DNA from: Blattamonas nauphoetae | Taxonomy: Eukaryota > Preaxostyla > Oxymonadida | Reading direction: 5' to 3' | Assembly: GCA_033064195.1 (NCBI GenBank) | Contig: JARBJD010000163.1 | Coordinates: forward strand, 1 to 64,000 | Length of the DNA: 64,000 bases | Part shown: in pieces, positions 1-11,629 of the stretch | Layout: each line of letters begins with the position of its first letter | Position numbering within the stretch: position 1 is the stretch's first letter | Notes under the pieces: generated by a model | What the model was told of the DNA's origin: nothing | The model's input: only the letters and a program-made list of their open reading frames with translations | The model's database searches: none | Program-made: the position numbers and the translations under genes

Positions 1-250
1 TGAAGTTTCATTTCATTTATTGTGACACAGATTCGTTGTCTATCGCTATTGCAGGTGATCCAAATCAAGACTGTCATCAAGGCTTATCAGCAATAGTGTC
101 AAATCAAAAGTTCTACGAAAGAAAGTGTTTCAATGGTTGCCGAATCAAAGTGTGGAATTAAATCAAGGAAGAAACTACTGGGATTGTCAGTGGAGAAAGA
201 AGGTGATTTCATGATTGCTCTGTCGCCAAAGTGCTACTACATCAGTGAGA
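1..250 (+). pseudogene. Remnant of a B-family DNA polymerase (C-terminal palm piece) of a virus-like element
   Basis: At the left edge one reading frame gives FIYCDTDSLSIA, the palm motif C (YxDTDS) of protein-primed B-family DNA polymerases, followed by a short thumb-like stretch. This is a fossil piece of a Polinton/Maverick-like element that extends beyond the window. It is broken and cannot be judged whole. It lies on the opposite strand to the much longer polymerase region at 7.7-11.1 kb, so the two probably come from different insertions or from a rearranged one. The family call rests on the single motif plus its context next to an integrase remnant. Confidence 0.6.
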
Positions 251-524
251 AAATACACCAATCCACAAAGCCATTAAAGGTATCTCACTAGCCCGGAATT
301 CACAGCTGGATCAATCACAATTCATCAAAGCAAATGAGACAAAACAACCGATTGAAGGAGAATGAACTTCCAAATGAAAGAAGATTCAATGGTGACAGTA
401 CTGGTGAAAAGAATGCATTGACGTCAATTCACACAAAGATGATGGTCCTTCGAATGGCTCATGTGCTCCATTCATTGATGGATTAAACAGAGGTGACTTT
501 CTTTGCTGCAGGATAAGTTATTTT

Positions 525-1847
525 ATGTCCAATAAATGCCAACAGTTGATTCAATATTCAAAATGTTCCATCATGGGAAGTAGCAAAACAGAAGCGACAT
601 GCAACAAGAATCATTCAACAATGTTCAGAAGAGAATGGACTCAAGACAAATCTGCAACTCTATTCTCGTATTCTTCATCAGTATCAGTTCACACAACAGC
701 AATTGTCAGATATAGCAAAACAAGATCGTATACTCAGTTTGGAGGAAAACACTGTCGGAATTGTACAATTCGTATTTTGATTTGTTTCGTGTCAATCATC
801 CAGATCAAGTATTTGAAGCAGATTTGCGAAGAATGAGAGTGTTCAATCCAGCACCAAGAATCAATGCGCCAGCTCCACGGATTCAACAACAAATCGACTA
901 TCCATTTAAGTCAAAAACAAAAGTGTTTCATCAAGTGAATCCAACAGTTCCTGTTCCAGATCAAAATACCTTTGTGACAGATCATTATCCAAAGAATCGA
1001 TTGTTTCTTCAACGTCCTTCATTCTCTCCGTATCGTCATTCATGGGAAATTGACATCATGGTGCTCAAGACAAATCCTCAATCAATTCCGCAGTACTATC
1101 TCGTGTGTGTGAACATTAATACCAAGTATCTTGTTATGATTAAAATTGCGTCGAGGAATGATGTAACACTCCAAAATGCTCTTCAGCAGTTGATTCAGAC
1201 AGTGAAAGTTGAGCACATTCGTGGAGATGCAGAATCAGGATGGAACAACAATCGCATCAGAGATTTCCTCGAAAGGAATAACGTCCAGTTCTTCTTTTCA
1301 TCATCTCCCTTCACGAACAAAAATAGAATTGTTGATCGAATGATTCGCACCATCAGAGATGCTTTTCGTGCAAATGGACGCAGATGTGTGACAATATTGT
1401 AATGCAGCAGTTTGTGGATTATTACAATCTAACTCCTCATAAGGCATTTCGAAATATTGTCACTCCAGTTGAGGTTGAAAGAGATGCTGAACTCGAATGG
1501 GCATATATCCAACGAAAGCAAGACAAATTGAAGCAGATCAAGAGAACTCAGAACAGAAATGGACTATGGAATTATCAACCAGGCAATGTGCTTCAGATTC
1601 GGTTGGATTTATCAAAACTCAACACACATTCGAGAAACGCAGAAGACAGTTCAATAAATTGGCGACATTTATGTCATACGTCAATGGTAATGTTCGCTGT
1701 CAACTCCTTCAGCCATATCAAGACATCCGAGTTGTAGACATTCCTATTCACTTCACAGAAAAGATTGCAGATTCAGTCAATGCTCGACGCCTCAGATCAG
1801 AAATAAGTTCAATCTCCGATGAAATAAGGGACAGTTATTTTGTTTGA
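525..1847 (+). pseudogene. Retroviral-type (rve) integrase remnant of a Polinton-like element
   Basis: Several overlapping open stretches encode an rve-type DDE integrase core. The IDIMVLKT segment sits where the first catalytic aspartate is expected and the IRGDAESGW segment where the second is expected, followed by an FFFSSSPFTNKNR stretch typical of the third part of the core. Downstream text (LTPHKAF, then PVEVE) matches the region after the core, and a C-terminal basic stretch follows. In Polintons this enzyme integrates the linear element DNA. The copy is broken in a few places and is treated as a fossil; substantial open stretches suggest it is not ancient. It belongs with the polymerase piece to its left. 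Confidence 0.7.
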
Positions 1848-1948
1848 AAATTTGTAGTTCTCAACTTTAACGTATATACAGACTAATGAACTGGCAAAAT
1901 AGTCAGAGAAGAGCCTTCCCACGTTCGTACGAGCTTCCTATAGACACT

Positions 1949-2200
1949 GATACTCCTTTGGGGATCGTTCTATCGCGATCCTTCTAAATGACTGCTGCTG
2001 GCGAAGTCTTTGAAGGGTTAAGTCTTGGGTGGGCATGATTTACGGGCACATCTAAGTGCTGCCAACATGAACCCGGGGACAATCTTTCGATCATCCGTCT
2101 CCAATCCAACCTCCAAATCGTTCTGCGCATCAGTCACCAGGGCACCATTTTGCCTGAGTATCTTGGAACATTACGTCGAGGGCTCAATACTTGAACTTGT
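1949..2200. repeat. Copy 1 of a ~250-bp direct repeat containing a conserved hairpin
   Basis: The stretch beginning GATACTCCTTTGGGGATC and running to about 2200 recurs in the same orientation at 11849-12103. Shared landmarks are TGCTGGCGAA, GGGCATGATTTACGG, the CTCCAATCCAACCT block, GGCACCATTTTGCCTGAGTATC and ATTACGTCGAG. A stem near the start (1962-1967 with 1976-1981) changes in a base-paired way between the copies. No reading frame is conserved between them. It could be a dispersed element, a structured RNA or a piece of the ends of the virus-like elements; both copies sit beside element remnants. The flanking 1850-1948 holds nothing recognised. Confidence 0.75.
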
Positions 2201-2537
2201 TCTGGAACTCCTCTTCATATACAAATTAAAAATTAGAAATTGAAAAAGTTTAACGTTTGTTTTGGATCACCCATAACTCCCGAACTAATGCTCAGATCAC
2301 TCTGAAAACATCAGAAATGAACTCAGCAGATCGGGATTGACCTTGGAAGAGGTTTGTGGTCGAAGCTCAAAATTGTATTTTTCAAACTTTGTCTGGATCT
2401 CCTCTTCATATACATATTAAAAATCGATAAAAATAAAACAGCGTTAATTTTGAGATCACCCATAACCCCGAAATACTTCTCAGATCACTCGAAACACATC
2501 ATAAATAAGTTCACCAGACCGATATTAACCTTGCCAG
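2196..2537. repeat. Two degenerate tandem copies of a ~192-bp unit
   Basis: The unit starting at about 2196 (CTCCTCTTCATATACA, then AATTAAAAAT) recurs at about 2390 with CTCCTCTTCATATACA and TATTAAAAAT. Within each unit the blocks GATCACCCATAAC, CTCAGATCACTC, and the CATCA/AAGTTCA region follow in the same order. Identity is moderate, so the duplication is old. The unit has no convincing coding capacity. Bases 2540-2779, between this repeat and the primase-helicase remnant, hold no recognised feature. Confidence 0.65.
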
Positions 2538-2779
2538 TACACTTTGGATGGTCTCAAAAATAAGGTTAATTTGGAAAAATCAGTTTTTGTAATTTTCACA
2601 AATGGAGGTGAAAAAAGTGAAAAAATCAAAATGGCCAGAACAATCCACCGATGCCACAGATGCATGGGGAGAGTGTGCACGTTATTCTGGTGCGTTCTGA
2701 TCGAAATATCAGTGAATTGTGGGTGTCAGAAAACAAACGCTTAACTTTTTAAATCTAATATTTTATCTCCTTAGAAAGA

Positions 2780-5135
2780 ATGAACACAAAGTTGAAGACA
2801 AAAGTCAATGACATTTGTGCCATTAATCCTGGATTGATCGACGATCATTTCGAAGCATTGTTCAACGGCACTCCAGTCGAAATACAATCTTTAAATGATC
2901 GTTTGAGAGCTCATGAAGTACCAATATATGACTACAAGAAATATAGCGAAGGTGCTTCAACCGATAATGCTGGAAACAGAAAGACAGGAACAGCGATAAA
3001 TATTGCACATGTGACCAATCTAGCAGTCGTGGACATTGACGTCTTGAATAAGGATGCTAATGAAGAAACCAAAACCAAAATCAGACAATCAGTGATTGAT
3101 GTACTACCTAAAATGTCGGATTAGTCGTGACTGGTTCTGGTGGCCTTCACATCTACTGCGATATTGACGGATACAAACTGGAAAAGAATTCAATGGTGAA
3201 GGTAAAGAAAACTGAGCAATACGATGTGGATTTGTTCGCTTGTGTAGACTCCAATCTGCGCTGGATTGTGCAACCAAAATCAAGAGTGCAAAGGAAAGTC
3301 GAAGGCAAGAATAAAATCCATACATATTCAACATTGAATGATTTTAATCAGCTCTTCAAACTGGCATCATTGTCCGATGTACTGTCCAATCTGTGCATTG
3401 CATTGAAGCCAATTCCATCAGATAAGAAGCCATCAGTCAAGCCTCCAAAGACAGAGGGTCCAAAAGTTCCTACATTCGACAGTGATTCAATTCAACAGTA
3501 TTCTTTGAAGCAAGCAGAGGTAATCAGAAAAGGATTGACAGGACTGACAATCCACAATGATTCTGGCTCTCGTTCACTCGAGGATGAAGTCTCCCTGTTG
3601 CCATTGTTTGCTGGACTCAATTCATTGCGACAAATTGATGGATTCACTGACGAGATGTTGGACCAAACGTACCAAGACGTCTATGCTCACAATACATTAA
3701 CAGAGAATACAAAAATGAATTGGGATGCTCAAAGAATCAGATACGCATCAAATATTTCGCATCCAGGAGTACTCGTCAAAATCATTCGAATCCACAACGA
3801 GAAATACTACAATAATGAACTCGTTATTCCTCTCACAGACTACGATGTCTCAGATGTATTTGACAGCATTGATGAATCCGAGGAGGACCAATGCCTTGAA
3901 CAAAGCAATGATGAGCCATACAAAGAGAAAATTGATCTCCTGTCTCCATTTGACTTCTCTACGATCAGAAAAAAGGCCACGAATAAAGAATACAATTCAG
4001 AAAAGGAAGTTCTGAGAGATCTGCTGAAAGTTCTTCGCTGTATTGAAGTATCGTTGCTTTGCATTGTGAAAGAATACAGTTCGCTTGATCTCTGCTACTG
4101 CGTCAATGTTCAGAAAGAAAGCAATGTCCTAAGATTGTTGAAATCAATAAAAGTGACCATACCAAACGAGGATCCAAAGAAAGTGAAAGTATTCAATTGC
4201 CAAAGCTTATTCGAGGACAATCGCAATCGTTTTATGGTCAATGGCATTCGATTCATCAGTGACAATCCAGAAATGTTCTCACTATTTCAAGGATACAAAT
4301 ACCCATTCGTTGATGAAGTAAACAATGAGCTTGTTCAACCATTCTTGGATTTCACCAAAGAGATAATTTCCGACAACAGTGACGAATTGTACAACTTCAT
4401 CTTGAATTGGATTTCTTTTGTCATTCAGAATCCAGGTCAGAAGACAGCGTCTGTCATAATCTTGAAGGGAATGCAAGGAATTGGCAAGAATGTGTGGACC
4501 AATGTGCTCTGTGAACTAATGCGTGGATACTCTGCTCCAAATATAACCGATATTCAGGAACTATGTGGTACATTCAATACAGTGATTGAGGGAAAGATGC
4601 TGATTGTCTGCAATGAACTGAAGAATGCTGGTGAGGAAAGAATGTCAATTTTGATGCTCTCAAATCCATAATATCAGATACAAGTTTCAGAGCAAACGAG
4701 AAGGAATCGCTCGTCGTGATGCCGAGAATGTAGCCAATCTAATCTTCTGTACAAACAATGCATATCCAGTAAAGATTGAAGTCGACGATAGACGTTACTG
4801 CGTGTGCAAAGTGTCAATAAACGTAAGGATGATGCCAACTATTTCCTAAACCTCATTCGCTCATTCTCTCCTGAATTCTACTCACATTTGTTGACCTACT
4901 TCAGACAAAGGACATTTCTAAATTCAATCCAAGACAATTGCCAAACACAGATGCAAGATGTCTACTCCAGGTGTCTAGATCAGCAATTGGAGACTTTTGT
5001 CTGGAACACATTGACGAATTGGAGAAAGGAATGCCTCGATCATATGCGGCTGAACTGATGCCTGAATACTACAAAAAGCTCAAGACATTTCAGATGGACT
5101 TACATGAGCATTGTACAGTTAAACAGAAAAATTAA
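2780..5135 (+). pseudogene. Primase-superfamily 3 helicase remnant of a virus-like element
   Basis: The region encodes a replication protein of the primase-helicase type. Near its beginning AVVDIDVLN carries the acidic DxD pattern of archaeo-eukaryotic primases, followed by SGGLHIYCDIDG and a YDVDLFAC/LRWIV segment that fit the same fold. Farther on, GMQGIGKN is an SF3 helicase Walker A motif, followed by a Walker B-like MLIVCNEL. Such proteins replicate Polinton-like viruses and related elements. The copy is broken at about two or three points and is treated as a fossil; most of the coding text is still readable, so it is fairly young. It sits on the same strand as the integrase remnant. Confidence 0.75.
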
Positions 5136-5286
5136 TGGAAAGCAAACGTTCTGTTACTTTATCGATCCTAAATATGCTGCACTTTGAGACAAGCAGCAAT
5201 TCATGCAGACGTTGACGAAGAAAACACTGACGATGAGATCTAAGGATCAGATATATTTTTGAAAGCAGACTGGTGTCATTGGGTCA

Positions 5287-7010
5287 ATATCCCAAAGTCC
5301 ACGGAGCAGAGGCATGGTGAAATGGAGTGACATTGTTGGAAAGAATATATTGACAGATCAATTGGCATAAGGAATTGATGAGTCTTCACTAGTGCGATTG
5401 GTGTCAACGTGTCAATGGAAAAATCGGGTATTTTATTTTATTTATTTTTAGGAGGTCCACAGGTCCACAAGTCCACATGTCCACATTGCACACTGAATAC
5501 ATCACATTAATGGCTTTTACAATCAAAACAATATATCTTTTATTTTTATATTTGTCAACTGTCATTATATATTATGAAGAAAATTGTGGTATCAAAGGTA
5601 AAAGTCCACATCATATAACTGTAAGCTGTCAGATCATGTCGGGTATCAATGTACATTTTGTTTGTTAATCTGTCAATCGAAAATACCAACAAGTCAAAAG
5701 TCCACTACAAGAGCAGAGCACGCTCAAATGCATCAATTGTTGGAAAAGAATATATTGACAGATCAATTGGCATAAGGAATTGATGAGTCTTCACTAGTGC
5801 TATTGGTGTCAACGTGTCAATGGAAAAATCGGGACTTTTATTTTGTTTATAAATCCACAGGTCCACAGGTCCACAGGTCCACAAGTCCACATTGTACATT
5901 GAACGCATCACATTAATGGCTTTTACATTCAAATCAATATCTTTTTATTTTTATATTTGTCAACTGTCATTATACAATATGAAAGTGGCATCAAAAGTAA
6001 AAAGTCCACATAATTAAAAATGAGAAATGTAATATTCCAGCTGTGAGCAATGATCAAAATGACCTCATACAATCAAACCAATATCTTCTTTATTATCTTT
6101 GTCAACAGTCAATCTAAAATATGAAGAAAATTGTGGAATCAAAGTAAAAGTCCACAAACACAAAACTGATTTATGTAATATGCCAGCTTTGAGCCCAAAA
6201 GTTCTTTCAAAATATCCATCTAAATTCTAACTAGTCAGTGGACATGTGGACCTGTGGATATTTTTTTATTGCCAGTTGAAAAGAGACATAGAGTATAGTG
6301 ATTTGATTGTATATAGACATTTCTGTGGACATGTGGACTTGTGGACCTGTGGACCTCCTAAAAATATTAAAATTATTTTTCCATTGACACGTTGACACCA
6401 ATAGCATTAGGAAACAACCCCCAAATGATCGTGCCAATTGATCTGTCAATATATTCTTTTCCAACAATAGCCTACTATTCTCCCATGCCCCTACCAATGT
6501 GGACATGTGGACCTGTGGATATTTTTTATTGCCAGTTGAAAAAGAGACACATAGAGTATAGTGATTTGATTGTATATAGACATTTCTGTGGACATGTGGA
6601 CTTGTGGACCTGTGGACCTCCTAAAAAATAAATAAAATAAAATACCCGATTTTTCCATTGACACGTTGACACCAATAGCATTAGGAAACAACCCCCAAAT
6701 GATCGTGCCAATTGATCTGTCAATATATTCTTTTCCAACAATGTCACTCCATTTCACCATGCCTCTGCTCTGTGGACTTTTCACCAGTGAGCATTTTTTC
6801 ACAGTTGACAAAGATAAAAATAAAAAATATTGATTTATTGTATTTAACCATTTTGTACAAAGTGGACATGTGGACTTGTGGACCTGTGGACCTCCCAAAA
6901 AATAAACAAAATAAAAGTCCCGATTTTTCCATTGACACGTTGACACCAATAACACTTATGAACAACCACCAATTCCTCACACCAATTCCACTGTCAATGC
7001 TGTCCATTCA
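5287..7010. repeat. GTCCACA minisatellite embedded in larger repeats, in two opposing orientations
   Basis: Runs of the 8-bp unit NGTCCACA (for example from 5454) occur inside a longer unit that also carries TTGACAGATCAATTGGCA, GGTGTCAACGTGTCAATGG, an AT-rich gap and TTTGTCAACTGTCATTAT. Two long units (about 5304-5640 and 5695-6055) plus a partial one (to about 6195) run forward. About three units (6230-6470, 6499-6760, 6780-7010) are the reverse complement. The block is therefore head-to-head around 6.2 kb. Short open frames in it are only translations of the repeat. It lies between the two groups of virus-like genes; terminal-repeat derivation is possible but unproven. Confidence 0.8.
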
Positions 7011-7094
7011 ACAAATCCTGTTCACCTATTCCACCCCAATCCCCTTTTTCCAAAACACAAATCTCGATATGTAATACGCACATCAGCTCCTGAG

Positions 7095-7605
7095 TCATCA
7101 ATGTCCACACAATCATGTCTCCTCAACAATGCCCACTCAACAATGTCAAATCAACACTGTCCACACAATCATGTCTCCTCAATCATGTCTCTTCACCAAC
7201 CCACATTTCCACTCATGACACGTATTTCAACATCAATGTCTCCTCATCAATACCCCACTCAACCATGCCACCTCATCAATGCCACTCAACCATGTCCACA
7301 CAATCATGCCCCCCTCATCAATGCCTCCTTCACCCCTCCCAATCTCTTCACTATGCCCAATCATCCTTGTCTCTTCACCTCTTTCCCCCAAATCTATCTT
7401 TTCACCTATGCCCAATCACCCTTGTCTATGCCACCTATTTCCCTACACTTATTCTTATCAACTACTCAACCACCACCCTATATCTCTGTTGTACTTCTCA
7501 GTGTTCATTCCATCATATCCGTAACTTCCATTCAAGTTGGTCTTACAGAATTGTTCCTTTCCCTTGTTTCCAACCTTCATTGCTTCTATTCTATCGTTCA
7601 TAAAT
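7095..7605. repeat. Pyrimidine-rich low-complexity tract with degenerate CATGTCTCCTCA-type units
   Basis: From 7095 to about 7330 the + strand repeats variants of CATGTCTCCTCAACAATG and CCACACAATCATG with irregular spacing. To 7605 it stays C/T-rich without an obvious period. Open frames here in all + frames have biased His/Ser/Pro/Thr composition and are products of the repeat, so no gene is called. The tract separates the minisatellite from the end of the polymerase region. Confidence 0.6.
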
Positions 7606-7656
7606 GATGTCACGAACGGTTCAAATCCAGCGTGTCTCGAAAGACCATCACACTCT

Positions 7657-10600
7657 TTACGTCATCAATAATGAAGTGACAATTGTCGATGAGGAACCAC
7701 AGATAGTATGTCGAAAGAACATATACTGATCGTGTGTGCTCAAGAGTTGGGTTAGCTTCCGTTGTTTGTCATCAGTCTTCAATCCATGTTTCTTCATCAA
7801 CGAATATGTCTTCTCTCCAATGTTCTCTTCAGTCGTATTGACCACGATGTTTCTGAAGATTGGTGGGAAGTTAATGAAATCATTTATGTACTTCTCTTCG
7901 ATGTGTCCTTTCAGTTCTGCAACGAACAATGTCTTTTGATTCTTGTTCTCGATAATCTCCCGACATTCTTTATCTCCTGTTGCTGTGTACAAACATCTTC
8001 CTGGCATGTACATTCTGTGTTTCGTGTACGGATTATTCTTGTTCTTGATTGATGAGAAAGCACTTGGGTAGAGAGAGTTGAAATCAACACCGCAAACGTG
8101 AGTCATGATGTGTTCAGTATCGGTTGATTTGACAACACCATCTTCAAATGAGAAGTGATTGATTGGTGTCACGTCTTTGATATTCTGTCGATGCTGAACA
8201 TTCGATAATCCACCAGTAACTGCTGCTCTCAGTTTGTGATATGTTTGCTCATGCGTCAGAGTCATTGGGAGTGATTTCCAGATGCAATACTTCTTCAGTT
8301 GAATTCTCAATCTTGTGAGATGTTCATCATGGTCTGACTTGTAGGTGTTGCAGTAATCACAGCAGATCTTCACGTTCTCTTTAGAATGTCCTTTTGCATT
8401 GTCGATTCTGTCTAATGTAGGTTTAACTGCTTGTGAGAAGTGGCACTTGCAGATGTAGCAAACTCTCTTGCACTGTTGAACAAACCAGTCGTAGTCCGCT
8501 TCAGTGACATTGGCTGTAGTATTGCGATGAGCTTTCTGGTCTTGATACCTGTATCCTTCAACTTTGTGTTTCCAGTATTGTTTGGTGATCTTGATTGGAC
8601 CAGATTCGTCACATTCGTTGTAGTCAGCATCAATATCAAAGTCTTTGTAGGCGCATGCATACTTGATTGCAGAAGCATTCGCTGATAAAGAGAGATTGTG
8701 CAACATATCCACTTTGTATTGGAAGTTCAAATCAATGAGATTATCCAAAGGTGCAATCATACATTCGACGTCTCTGATGTTGTAGAATTTTAGATAGTCC
8801 CATCTGTTCTTGAATCCTTGTTTGTTCCAATCATCAAGGTAAAGTTGGTAATCGGTGTCGGACATTTCACTATTGTTCAGACTGGAATAGAATTCATACT
8901 TGGAGAAAGGTTCTTGTTTGCTCAGCACTGTATCGTAGTCTGATGAATCAAATGATTCGTAAGCAAAGAATGATTTCTGAAGTGTAGTGTTTCCTCCAAA
9001 GGCTTTGACTGCATTGTCCAAAGTCATTGGTCCAGTGTATGACATCATGTCAATGAACCGAAGTACCTGTTGTGTTTTCTCGTGTCTGATCAGTACTTGT
9101 TTGTACTTCGTTGTTGATCCAAGAAAGCTCACCACTTTCCAATCCTTGTCAACGAGATCACGGAATATGAGATTGATGTCAAATCTGGAACTGTTGAATC
9201 CAATCACACTGACTTCATTTTGTGAAGGAATCTCTGGGTCTTCATATTGATTGTTCTCTCTTACTGTCTCAGCATATTTGAAGAGTTCTCTGATCCATTG
9301 CTTCACAAAGTCTTTTCCATTTCGAAGATCAAAGTAGATTGATTGAACTCCTGTTTTTGTTTTAATTGCTGATGCAACAGAGAGAGGTTTCAAATGTGAG
9401 ATCAGTTGAGTGTTGTCATCAGAGAATAGATTGTCAAGAATGAGATCTTCCATTGTTTCGAAATCAAAAGTGATGTAGTACTGCGTTGGTTTGAATTCGT
9501 CTTGTCTCTTGTGTGCCATCAGAAATTCATGAGTCTTGTTGTTAAGAATGTGTGGTACATATGGCCTTGGCGTTTTATCAAGTGAGATCTTCTTCACATG
9601 TTTTCCATCGACTTCTTTGCATTCTTTGAGATGTTTCTCGTAGTAAGCCTTGAAGTGAGAATCTTTTACTTGGAATCCTCTCGATTGACAATATGGACAG
9701 AGTTTATATCCAGTGATTTTCTCGGGATCAACAATGAACATCACATGAACAAGAGTTGCAGTGAGAGGAATCATCAGGATTGGAAGAACTCTTGCGTCAT
9801 CATTCTCGTTGATGTACGATTGACTCAAGAAATATTTCTTCTTGTCTTCGTCGTATTCATAAATGTGAACTGTAATATTGAATAATTGCATTGCTTTCTC
9901 CATGTCAGATGCAATATCAAATCCAGGGTATTTTCGCAAGTGTTCAGTGAGTTGATATGACGTGAGATTGGTGAGATTCATCCATTTGGTGAACAGTTTG
10001 TATGCTTCGGTGTTTCTCATTTTAATTGATATCTTCTTTCCTTGAACCTCAGGAAGTGAAAGGAATGAGAGCGCTTGAAAGAAGCAGATGTTGTACTCAG
10101 AATCTATGTACCGAATGTTTCTCGTTTTGATATGTTCAGTGAGAATTGCATTCGCTTTTCCTGCAACTGGGAATCTGTACACTGCAACCAGAATGGAATG
10201 GAAGGCAATGAACATTGTCTTTGTGTCCATCAGTGTTCTCTCTTGTGATTCTTTGATGAGGTTGATTGCATACTTGGAATACTCAGTGATGTCTGCTTCA
10301 CTTCGAATCACTGTTGGAAAACTCTTTGATGTGTTCTCCAATTCTGGTCTGAAGTCATTGTACTGTGTCTCATCTTTATCTTTTCTCTCAACAATCTTTC
10401 CAAAATCAATACTAATCTTGAATGGTCGATCCTTCTCTTTTTCATACACTGCATTGATGAAGGTTGTGATTTCCTCAACGTTCTTCAAGTGATTGTGGAA
10501 GTACAACTGATATGGTTTTCCATTGTCTTCAACCTTCTCGACCTCATTCTTCTTGAACTTCTTTCGTGCGTTCGTCAGACATTCATTGAAGGCAAGTTTG

Positions 10601-11145
10601 TCACGTGGTTCAGCGAGCAAGATGCATTCATTGAATCCATCAAATTGCTTCACTTTTCTTGATTCCATTTGTTCATTCTTCTTCTGAATGATCAACAGAT
10701 TCTTCATCCAATGATCCATCAGTTTCTCTTCTATCGACTTCAGTTTCCTCGTGATCTTGAACACTTGCTTCTTCAATTCAGTTTCGTTCACTCTTGGATT
10801 TGCTTTCATGTCAATGATGATTACATTTTTATCCTCTTCATTCATCGTTGCATTGTTATTTGTTTCATTCTGTCTCTGCATGGCTTGTTGTTGTTCAATC
10901 TGTCGTCGTTGTCTCACTTCATTCAGGAATTTCGGTATTAAATTGATATTGAGATATGCTGTTGGATTAGGATTTCGATATCCAACATCTGGGTGTTGAA
11001 GCATTGCCAGGAGAAATGAATAGTGATGTTGCTTGTATGGGCTGTCAGGTTTGTATGTTCGACCATCAGTAAATGCGAATTGAGTGTTTGGAAATAGTTC
11101 TCTAACTTCTCTGATTTGTTCCTTCACTTTCCAGAGTTGTGTCAT
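7657..11145 (-). pseudogene. Protein-primed DNA polymerase B region of a Polinton-like element
   Basis: A long open region (1,162 codons) encodes a family B DNA polymerase of the protein-primed type. In order: an OTU-like stretch at about residues 349-470 (EYNICFFQAL), a C2HC zinc motif (C483, C486, H505, C509), exonuclease motif I TFDFET (about 559-564), exonuclease II GFNSSRFD (about 649-656), exonuclease III YNIRD (about 788-792), an HNH-like insert (about 896-937: CYICK, LDRIDN, CCDYCN) and palm motif A DFNSLYPS (1021-1028). The element is treated as a fossil: this region is largely intact but is not a whole polymerase. It shares a start-proximal motif with the small gene upstream on the same strand. 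Confidence 0.85.
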
Positions 11146-11160
11146 TTACTACGAATTAAA
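11146..11160 (-). promoter_or_regulatory. AT-rich start-proximal motif of the element polymerase region
   Basis: Immediately before the polymerase ATG the minus strand reads TTTAATTCGTAGTAA, preceded by a long T-rich run. The same layout with two substitutions precedes the neighbouring 141-residue gene. Two genes of one element sharing such a block suggests a common transcription start or translation context; this is inference. Confidence 0.5.
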
Positions 11161-11188
11161 AAAATAAAAAATAAAAAAAGTTGAGTGA

Positions 11189-11614
11189 TTATTTTGGCTT
11201 CCTCAAATGTGGCTTCTTCTTTGCCTTTAGCCAGGAATCTAGTCGCACTTTGAAGACTTCAGTTCCACCAATTTCTCGATATGTGAATGGTACTAGAACC
11301 TGCTCGTACTCACCAACGAGCTCACAGTTGTACTTCCTCAGTTCATTCTCAACAAACGATTGAGTGTAGTGTCGACGTTGTGACATGTGTGGTCTGTTCC
11401 CTTGATTCCACAACTTTGGTTTTATCCTCCACTCAACACCTTCATGCACATAGATGACTGGGATATTATGTCTGACATACTCAGAGACAAGTTCACAGTT
11501 CTCTTCTTTCATTGACTGAATCAAAGCTTGCTTGGCATCTGTTCGACGTTTTTCGCTCCCCTTTGGAGGGTTCGAAGTCTTTTGCGAGACATATGTAGTA
11601 TTCACTGTTGTCAT
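11189..11614 (-). CDS. Small two-repeat protein gene of the virus-like element
   Basis: This 141-residue protein is not recognised by name. It consists of a basic N-terminus (SEKRRTDAKQ) and two similar halves of about 50 residues. The first carries ENCELVSEYV, then IPVIYVHEGVEW, then KPKLW and RPHM. The second carries KYNCELVGEYE, then VPFTYREIGG, then RLDSW and KPHLRK. The pattern recalls short DNA-binding repeats found near homing endonucleases and in phages, but the cysteines of those repeats are absent, so this is weak. It lies 43 bp upstream of the polymerase region on the same strand and shares its start-proximal motif. It reads open throughout. Confidence 0.6.
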   Translation of the reverse strand: MTTVNTTYVSQKTSNPPKGSEKRRTDAKQALIQSMKEENCELVSEYVRHNIPVIYVHEGVEWRIKPKLWNQGNRPHMSQRRHYTQSFVENELRKYNCELVGEYEQVLVPFTYREIGGTEVFKVRLDSWLKAKKKPHLRKPK

Positions 11615-11629
11615 TTAATACAAATTAAA
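11615..11629 (-). promoter_or_regulatory. AT-rich start-proximal motif of the 141-residue element gene
   Basis: The minus strand directly before the ATG reads TTTAATTTGTATTAA, matching the block before the polymerase region at 13 of 15 positions, again behind a T-rich stretch. In both genes the ATG is followed by ACA. Confidence 0.5.

Noticed and set aside
525-5135. Alternative genetic code with reassigned stop codons to explain the interrupted frames
   Set aside because: Host genes here end on TAA, TAG and TGA and read normally, so the interruptions reflect decay of the virus-like element.
5454-5490. GTCCACA runs as a possible CRISPR array
   Set aside because: The unit is 8 bp without unique spacers, in a eukaryotic repeat block.
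7095-7605. Secreted repeat protein genes in the pyrimidine-rich tract
   Set aside because: All three forward frames are open with biased composition, which is a property of the repeat, not a gene.
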